Source: Cristatella mucedo (taxonomy: Eukaryota; Bryozoa; Phylactolaemata; Cristatellidae). Taken from it: a stretch of DNA of 64,000 nucleotides. A program made the translations under genes and the position numbers. The notes beneath the pieces are model-generated. The model did no database searches and had not been told where the DNA came from. It saw nothing but the letters and a program-made list of their open reading frames with translations. Shown here piece by piece: positions 56,946-64,000 of the stretch. Positions within the stretch are counted from its first letter, which is position 1. The number at the start of each line of letters is the position of its first letter. The stretch covers positions 10,980,001-11,044,000 of the forward strand of contig WPIO01000007.1 in the NCBI GenBank assembly GCA_009760855.2, given 5' to 3'.

Positions 56946-57134
56946 AGAACCGCTAGTAATGGGCCTGGGCTGTCATAATCTAACAAACACTTTGGCCTGC
57001 AAGCTTTTCAGCACTGTCGTGCAGCTGAGCAGGCAGCACGCAGGCATTAGCATTGCCTTAGCCCCCCTCTTCATTTCTTGAGGCCCACTTGCTAACGGAA
57101 GCCGGCAGTCGGCGCCGTACATCTGCCGCATGGT
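56946..57134. other. Short unassigned spacer
   Basis: Nothing recognised between the L2-A fragment and the MULE relic. Confidence 0.4.
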
Positions 57135-58014
57135 AACCCGAAATAAGCGCGCGGGATAAAAGCGCGCCGATAAAAGTGCGCCAAAAAATAATTTAAGGAA
57201 TGCGGGTTCAAATAGATATTCACGATTGGAGTATTTTATTAGAGAAAAAATAAATACATTGTATACCTCCCATAGCGTTATCATGCATGCCAGCTTGTTA
57301 ATACATTTTTACACGGTACAGGTATGTATAAAGAGTTTATGTAGCCTAATAGTAAATAGTACTAGCCTATTTTTAACTAGATGCTCATTTAGTGCGATTC
57401 CATGAAGATAATCTCTCTCAAGGACTGCTCGGAGGTAGCTTGTCGATTACGCGAGCACGAAAATTCCACGGTTGCAAGGGAAACCTTGGATTTGCACGTC
57501 GACATCTTCGCTGTTCTGCCTATGCATACGTCTTCCCAGTAGTTGATCAATAGCGCCATTAGGGGAGGGCAGTCATAGGCCAATCTGATGAAAGCAGCAG
57601 ATACTTTTGCCACAAAAGCGAAGCTCGGAGCTAACATAATTTTGACATGCATTTGCAGATTTTCGTCATTAAAGTATGCTGTTGCAAGATTGAAATCTTG
57701 AACTTCGCGCCAAAGATTCTGTCCGAGGTCAAACAAGCATCCAACTAGCTGCGCTCCAGAGAAGACGGTAGAACAGGCATTCTGATTGGCCTTCTCAAAA
57801 TCTGACACGATACCTGACTGATTTCTAGTTTGCATTATTAATGCATGACGAAACTGGACGAACTATTGTTACTTTAGCACCAGCCGTACAATGCAACCGT
57901 TTTTTTCTGTTTAGTATGTTATTAATGGATCTGGAAAAAAGCCAGTTAAATCAATCTAATCATATATTTAAAAGAGTATTATTATAGTTGCGTGCTTATG
58001 TCGGCGCGCTTGTG
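57135..58014 (-). mobile_element. Mutator-like (MULE) DNA transposon relic with inverted ends
   Basis: Left end (plus) has AAAAGCGCGCCGATAAAAGT. The right end, read on minus, has ACAAGCGCGCCGACATAAGC. These are imperfect terminal inverted repeats of about 25-30 bases, with an extra AAGCGCGC unit outside on the left. Between them lies a MULE transposase fragment in minus orientation. The 880-base length is far below an autonomous MULE, so this is an internally deleted copy. No clear 9-bp target duplication was seen. Confidence 0.7.
57389..57835 (-). pseudogene. MULE transposase fragment
   Basis: The 148-residue open frame has SDFEKANQNACSTVF at its start. GAQLVGCLFDLGQNLWREV follows, then LATAYFNDENLQMHVKIMLA and LINYWEDVCIGR. 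This is the block order of MULE/FLYWCH-associated transposases after the second catalytic Asp: xDFExAxxNA, GCxFHxxQ, then YxED and ALAF. The family GCxFHxxQ motif reads GCLFDLGQ here, so the histidine is lost. The N-terminal DDE region is absent. The assignment rests on motif order read by eye. Confidence 0.72.
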
Positions 58015-58242
58015 TCCTACCACAGGCATAGCTTCACCTTTGAGGCGTCCACCTTGCCCTTGGTGACGATTAAAGTCGCAACGGGACCGGGTAGATTAAA
58101 TTGCCATGACAATCGTGGCAACATAGAGTAAGCGTCCATAGTTCGATTGATACATATGTCGCAGCTGGTTGGTAAGTACATAGTAATTGCCTCGTGAGCT
58201 AGGAGCAAGCGCTGCATAAAATTACCTATGCCTGTGTGAATG
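58015..58242. other. Spacer between two DNA-transposon relics
   Basis: Open on minus (58017-58259) for 80 codons, with no recognisable motif. Confidence 0.4.
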
Positions 58243-58712
58243 TAGGACATTTCCCCCACGGAAATTCCCCTGACATTCCCCCCTGGTGGACCTTACGACA
58301 TTCCCCAGGGTAGGACATTTCCCCCTATGTTTATGAATGTATAACTAAGAATAAAGATATATATATATATTTATATACATGATCAAATAAAGTTCACGCT
58401 CTATTGAAATAAAATCAACTCAGTACAATTGGACGTTTTGTTAATTCCGTATGACACGTTCACTGGTTGGCCTTGCACTACACAGTTCATTTGAGTCGTC
58501 TAATCACAATTACTGTACTTTGATATTTTCCTCAATGAACTACCGATAGGTCAATCAGATAAATCACGTAAACTCTAAACCCTAAACCGGAAACACTAAA
58601 CCCTAAAACCTAATTCCTAATCAGGGGGAAATTCCTGCCCCACGGGGAAATGTCCGGGGGAATGTCCGGCGCGGAAATGTCCGGCGGGATGTCCGGCGCG
58701 GAAATGTCGGTC
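58243..58712. mobile_element. Small non-coding element with GGGGAAATGTCC-type inverted ends (MITE-like)
   Basis: Left end: GGACATTTCCCCCACGG, then GACATTCCCCC and GGTAGGACATTTCCCCCTA. Right end: GGGGAAATGTCCGGGGGAAT, then GTCCGGCGCGGAAATGTCC and CGGCGCGGAAATGTCGG. The motif GGACATTYCCC appears in several copies inward from the left and inverted from the right. The interior is AT-rich and non-coding. GCCTGTGTGAA on the left and GCCTGCGTGAA on the right are a candidate 11-base target duplication with one change. Confidence 0.7.
58571..58620. repeat. Degenerate CCCTAAA-like run
   Basis: AAACCCTAAACC and TAAACCCTAAAACC with diverged units between, about 45 bases, inside the MITE-like element. 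It resembles telomere-type repeats but is short and imperfect. Confidence 0.5.
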
Positions 58713-58952
58713 CATCGCCTGCGTGAACAAGTTTAAATAAATCGATATGGGGTTCGGAAATTATAACACTCTGGCTGAACATTGGTTGCACCCACAATAT
58801 TGATATCTACGAAGGATGGATATTCTTTTTGAGGAAACCCACATTCGCGCTGTGCTCGCCTTGGACAAATTGTTAGGCTACTCTCATTTTCTTCATTGAT
58901 TGAGTATAACAAGTATATAGTGCTATATTTTTCCCGTGTCTTATTTCAGGTG
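58713..58952. other. Unassigned DNA
   Basis: Nothing recognised. Confidence 0.45.
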
Positions 58953-59095
58953 TAAAGTGCTTGCTCCTAACGAACCACGTCGTGGGTTCGAGTCCGATAG
59001 TGGAAGATCCTATATTGCCCACTGCAGGCAGTGGCGATAGCCATTAAGGCTCTTCTTCCACTATATATGTGAGGCTATTAAATCAGCTAACATTA
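58953..59095 (+). mobile_element. SINE-A copy
   Basis: Plus order: GTAAAGTGCTTGCTCC head (A box degraded), GGTTCGAGTCC (good B box), AAGATCCTATATTGCCCACT, GGCAGTGGCGATAGCCATTA, and GGCTATTAAATCAGCTAAC at the end. Confidence 0.85.
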
Positions 59096-59169
59096 TTGAC
59101 GCTGAGACATAGAAGTAGAATAATTACTGGCACAAAAAAGTGGCAAACGGCAGAGTTGGATAGAGTGAC

Positions 59170-59186
59170 AGAGAGCTAGAGAGAGC

Positions 59187-59263
<77 letters not shown>

Positions 59264-59285
59264 ATAGAGAGGGAGGGATAGAGAG
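59170..59285. repeat. (GA)n microsatellite
   Basis: Pure GA core at about 59188-59256, flanked by GAGCTA and GGGATAGA variants. Confidence 0.93.
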
Positions 59286-61084
59286 TGAGACAAGTAGCGG
59301 AGCAATATGTAAGGTTCCTATTTAATTTTCCGACCAATGTGAAGATCACTATAGAGTATGTCAATTACTCTACTATGCTAACTTACGTTTTGAGGTTTGC
59401 GGAATAATAAAGGCTGTGCTTGACCGGCCGAGACTATCATCGTGTTGAATAGTTTGCTGCCAACCGTAAGCCATGGTTTTCAATTTTAGCGTACACGCCT
59501 GTATGCTTTCGGAAATGCTGACCAACACCTTTACGAACGCTAAAAAAGGACGGTGTTTGCGTTAGAAGTTCTTGAACTGCTGTAATGTTAAGGAGAAAAA
59601 CTAAAGACCGGAAAATGTTTAGTAATCACTACACATTTAAATAAATAAGTTACCGAATCAAGCAAGTGTTAAGCTCCTCACTTCCGCTCTCCATTATGGT
59701 AGGTTGCTCTTAGTTCCACAGCTGGTTTTCCGTCTTGCTGCGCAACGAACTCCCAGACTTATATGCACATCTTAGGGTTCAGGCTTCCAACTTATCTTCA
59801 AGAGCAGTAAAATGGTAAGCACAGCGAAGCCAACCGGTGCACTTGCATATACTAAGCATAACTCGCATAACTGTTCCTTTCGACGATGAAGCGTTCCATG
59901 CGTCTCGCTAGCATTCGATATTGAAACCGGGCATCTCAAACCAATCGGGGTCATCAAAATAACTGCCCCGTCTCACAGACTAGGAACTTGCACAAACGAC
60001 TCGATACTTTAACGATTGCAACAGCAGCTCTGCTACTTGATAGGCAGAGACTTTTAGTCTATAACCAAGCAGCAGGTGGGCCGGTCGGGTTCTGCACCTT
60101 GGACCCGAGCCTGAGTTTAGACCTTGCCGCTCTGACGCTCGAACTCTATGAGGCTAGTTAGAAAGGTTAGAAAGCCTTGGCCTAGTCTTGGTGTTTTCTC
60201 GTAAAAGATTGCTGCACCATAAGAACCTACGATCTATATCGTGAAGTGCGGCTTATCTTACCATTGGGCTAAGGCAAGAATGCTTTACTGTGGCATCTTG
60301 ACTCATATTTTTCGCAATCAGAAGAATGCCTTCGAAATATGCCGTCACTTCTGTTAGCAGCTACAGGTGCAACTGCCGTTTCCATACTCGCTGTATTCCC
60401 AAGTAAGGTTTTTAACAACCCACCAGTAGTATTTAAAACGCACAGGTTCTGGTAAATACTTCCCTCTACTGAGTGGCTCCATCTTCCGGTCGCAAGAGCT
60501 ACTATGTGACCTTCTAATAGACCACCGAAACTACACAGACAAAATATGAGCTCTGGATGAGGTTTATCTAAGACAATTTATATGTACTTCCGCTCTTAAT
60601 GCCTTTGTTATTTTAAGCTGCAGCTAAACTGACAGTCAGTAAGCCCACTTCGATCGCCGAAATGTCGTACCAGAGCTCTCATGTCTCATTCAATTGCGAT
60701 TGGCTCGAACGCGATTTGCTTTCTATGGTGGATAAACTTGCTTTGCCTTGTTTGCTAATTTGTCACGATATGCAGACTCTTACTTCTGAAATCCAGCCTG
60801 TCTGCTGCAAGCCATTACGCCCTTAGCACCGGCGAGAGTCGCGTAGGGCGATAGCGATCCGGAGTCGCTAACGAAGGGCGTGGACCTATGCTGGGAAACC
60901 AACAACGTACCTCAAGCATTTAGCTAGGCGATCACTTACTTAGCGAGCGATACCGTACAAAGCGGCGCCAGCAACTCGTGCAGTGTCGCCTGGCTTAAGC
61001 AGCCAGGATTTGAGAGGGACAGCATTGACCTTGCTAACGATTATTTCAATACCAAAATATATACCCAAGCGTTTCAATTCAGGA
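59286..61084. other. Unassigned DNA
   Basis: No gene or repeat recognised in 1.8 kb. Confidence 0.45.
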
Positions 61085-62270
61085 GCGAGGCCAGACGGCT
61101 AGAAGCCGTGGAGCGGGCTGTGCGAGAGCCCATTGCAGGAGCGAGGAACTTTGGGTAGGCGGGCTGGTGCAAGCGCGAGTGCCGCGCTCTGTGCTAGTGC
61201 TAGTGCACTGCGAATCTTGCAGTCGGCTCGATGCTTGATAGAAAACCAGTCAAGCGCAGAGAGAAGTGGTGCGATGTGCTTGCAAAGCCGAAGGAGACCG
61301 GCTAGATGAGCCGCAGTGTTTCGAAACAGCTGCCGACGTTTAGCGGTACAGGCCAGGGATACTGAATAAAGGGTATTGCAGTAATCGGGATGCGATGTCA
61401 TTATCGCTTGAGCTAGTTTGTTTATCGTACTCCCGGCTTTGACAGCCCGGATTTGGGCCATGTTCCTTTGCCTAATGTTAAGCCGACTTAATATTGAATG
61501 CATCTCATTTATCCAAAGACGAGTCGTTTTGAAATATCGCACCCAAATAACGGGTAGACGTTATTAAAGCGATGCTAAGTGAAGGTAGATAGTATGTTGA
61601 ATGCAGATGAAGTAATATTGACGGAAATGTCTTGCAATTTCCGGAAGACATTAGACTTGCCGCTAGCTTTGAGATTGGTCATGTCACAAGTGAGCTTCTG
61701 TAAGTTAGTAGACAATTCAGTGCGAAGTAAGTTAGTCAGTGCGTCAGTAAGCAAGTAAGTAAGTCAGTGCGAATCTTGTTGATTCAGGCCACAAGACAAT
61801 AAAATGAGTCTTATGCTTAGCAAAACTTGGACAGGTCGAATGATAGGTTGACCCGGGTGTCTTCAGCGTAGATATAAAACCGCAGAATGTGTTCGGCGAT
61901 GACATTGGTCAGAGGGAGAGAATATATTGTGAAAAAATAAGACCTAAGGGCTCAAGACCAAACCCCTAGACACCGCATAATCTAAGGGCACCCTGGATGA
62001 CCAACTGCCATTTACGGCTACACTCTAGTACCCCTCATTGGTGTAGGACCTAATCCGGTTGAAGTCTAAATTAGTTAAACCTAAGCATTTAGAGAAGCGC
62101 TCCATGAGCGTCTGTGGTCAGCTGCGTCAAATACTGCAAAGAGATCTACGGGAATCAGTGGAGAGACCCTACCCTGATCGAGATTATTTTAAGGTCACTG
62201 AGCGCCTGTAACAAATCAGTATCTCTTGGATAGCTAGCTCTAAACCCTTGCCCAATTGTAACGTGCTAGC
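61085..62270 (-). mobile_element. Diverged L2-clade LINE relic
   Basis: On minus, 61542-61099 encodes RQRNMAQIRAVKAGSTINKL, AQAIMTSHPDYCNTLYSVSL, then a FRNTAAHLAGL block and ALDWFSIKHRADCKIRSAL. These match the L2 C-terminal blocks (LDYCNSLL, NSAARL, LHWLPVKQRIDFK). The region 61850-62260 holds a broken RT core: GAGGGAGAGAATATATTGTG and TTGGTGTAGGACCTAATCCG on plus mark the YTLPL and SYLSGR regions. It is more diverged than L2-A or L2-B. Confidence 0.78.
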
Positions 62271-62812
62271 AATATCTGATGAATATCAAGTTTGTCCATT
62301 TTTGTTGTGATAGCAAAGTTAGTCAAATCAATAGTCCGTTGCGAGTTGAATACTATAACATCACTTGCTTTATACCATTGCTCTCGTGGGCAGCATTGAA
62401 TGCAGCACCCAGTTTGCTGACTCCGAAAATTCTTCCTTTGTTCACCTCTCCTCGACTGCAGGCGTTTGATTCCAATTAATCGGGCTCGTAGACGAGGTTA
62501 TGAATAGCTAGATTTATTTTCTTGCATAATAGAATAATAATTATATTGTTAGTCCTTATTATTTTATAAATAATTTTTTGAACCGTCAGCAGGCTATTTA
62601 ATTAGGCTTTAGCACCGGTGCAAAACTGATGCAGAACTCATTGGAATACCAATAAAATGCACAGTTCTCTGAATGCCTCCGTGTTTTGTGCCCTTAAGCA
62701 TATTTACCCTAGCTGGCAGTAAGCAAGCAAACAGCTGCTGCCTGTATACTTTTGGCTGCTGTTAACCCTCATCTCTTGCATTTTTCTAATATAGCGAGGT
62801 AAATTTTCTCTT
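62271..62812. other. Unassigned AT-rich DNA
   Basis: Nothing recognised. Confidence 0.45.
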
Positions 62813-63620
62813 TAATAATAATAATGATTGTGATAAAACGTATGTATAATACGCTTAGAGAGATAAATTTCTATCCAGCTATTTTCCAACTAGCATTAGC
62901 AGAGAAACAATAGCTGAGGACTGATGAATAGAACTGATATCTGCATGAAAAAGCACACACGAAGACTATCAGGGCCACCAGCTACGTCTGGCTAGTAGCA
63001 TGCACTAAATATTGTTCAGGTAAGCATGCAAATCACACAGCAACAAAAAAGATGAGTTCACTGGGGCAAACGGAAAGTTGAGTGGAGCAAATGGAATTAT
63101 GGATATTTAGTGCCGGTAGTGACAGAAGTCGAAAGTTAGTTCCTGATTGTTGGTACATATAAACTAAATGCCCGATCCGCAATTGATTCAATTTAGTTCC
63201 TGCAATGGCGAGACGACTGGAAGCTGGAGAGCAGGCTTTACAAGAACAGGTAACAAGAAGCAAGATGATTAGATACGTGGGCAGGCTGGTGTAAGCGATT
63301 GAAGGGAACTAAGCCAGAGACGATCTTGAAGTTGACTTGAGACTTAATAGGGAGGCAGCCAAGCATAAACAGAAGTAGTGCGATTTGGCAGCCATTCTTT
63401 TGATGACTACCAGCCAAGCTGCTGAGTTTTGCACTAGTTTCAGGCGATTAAGGGCACAGGCAGGGAGCCCTGGATATAAGGAATTGCAGCACTCCAGATG
63501 CGATGTCACAAAGGTGTGAACAAGTTTGGCAGTCGTACTCTTGCCTACGTTAAGCCAGATTTTGGCAATATTCCTAGCTGAAAGAGCCGACTTGTAGTTA
63601 ACTTGTTGGTCAAGCGATTC
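62813..63620 (-). mobile_element. Diverged L2-clade LINE 3' end
   Basis: (TAA)n-like tail at 62813-62825 on plus, then ATACGCTTAGAGAGATAAAT. On minus, 63509-63309 encodes MTSHLECCNSLYPGLPACAL and NRLKLVQNSAAWLVV, the L2 C-terminal block, then a broken LHWLPV region. Same subgroup as the 61.1 kb relic, judged by the MTSHxxYC motif. Confidence 0.75.
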
Positions 63621-64000
63621 AAACCTTACAGTTTATTACACAATTTCTATAAATTGACTAATACCTCAATCCAAGAATATGGACCGATATGAAGTAATAT
63701 GCTGGTAGTTCCTTTTACTATCTCCGAGCAGCATATATCCTCCGTAATATCTTCCTCTATCCACATATCCAGTTGCTGAGTCAATGACGAGTTGCTGCCT
63801 AGTAGCAGTTTGCAATCTTTTGACCACCAGCTTATGCCCCTATCGCTGCTGACACTCCTCGATCTGGCTTTTCCTTGACCCTGGGTGCAGCTGAGGATCC
63901 TGGGTGGAGTTTGTACAGCATGTGCCAATTGGCATCAATAAAGCCTAAATGGCGTCTGCCCAGTCGCTGAGTTCTGCACTGATGTCTGAGACCTGAAGCC
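63621..64000. other. Unassigned DNA at the window edge
   Basis: Open on minus at 63647-63928 for 93 codons, beginning at TTG rather than ATG, with no recognised domain. Confidence 0.4.

Noticed and set aside
63647-63928. A 93-codon minus frame at the right edge
   Set aside because: It starts at TTG, has no recognisable domain, and may be a continuation of decayed LINE sequence.

Overview
This window is animal (metazoan) nuclear DNA, most likely from an invertebrate. It contains one clear host gene, a five-finger C2H2 repressor of the Snail/Slug family at the left edge on the minus strand. The other roughly 60 kb is intergenic sequence packed with decayed transposons and large microsatellites. 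Eukaryotic origin rests on the Snail protein, on L2-type LINEs, on two tRNA-derived SINE families with internal pol III promoter boxes, and on long (GA)n and (GACA)n tracts. I cannot name the species. The Snail protein has no vertebrate-type N-terminal SNAG peptide, which fits many protostomes but is not diagnostic.

Layout. 0.1-1.95 kb: snail-family gene, with a candidate poly(A) signal at 117-122 and promoter-proximal sequence up to about 1.95 kb. 1.7-4.65 kb: GC-rich, CpG-dense upstream flank. 5.1-22.5 kb: L2 LINE fragments, SINEs and unassigned DNA. 22.7-24.25 kb: a second GC-rich island with no recognisable protein, followed by a 550 bp GA/GACA microsatellite. 26.4-34.5 kb: SINEs, LINE pieces and a decayed Ty3/Gypsy pol relic (31.07-32.74 kb). 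36.5-41.2 kb: L2 relics, one spanning endonuclease to reverse transcriptase. 46.4-56.9 kb: a dense nest of L2 copies inserted in and beside one another, including one whose reverse-transcriptase frame contains a 545 bp microsatellite. 57.1-58.7 kb: a Mutator-like (MULE) transposase relic beside a small element with GGGGAAATGTCC-type inverted ends. 61-63.6 kb: two more divergent L2 relics.

How the parts relate. I name the repeats by what is visible here. L2-A is a LINE with an (ATT)n tail. L2-B is a related LINE with an ATTAC-type tail. SINE-A is tRNA-derived, with a canonical B box and a GTTAAATCAGCTAG end. SINE-B is tRNA-derived, and its 3' end resembles the L2-A 3' end. That shared end suggests SINE-B is mobilised by the L2-A machinery, the most interesting system-level relation in the window. 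Every transposon protein seen is interrupted or truncated, so I see no autonomous element. Repeat boundaries are read by eye and may be off by about 10-30 bases.
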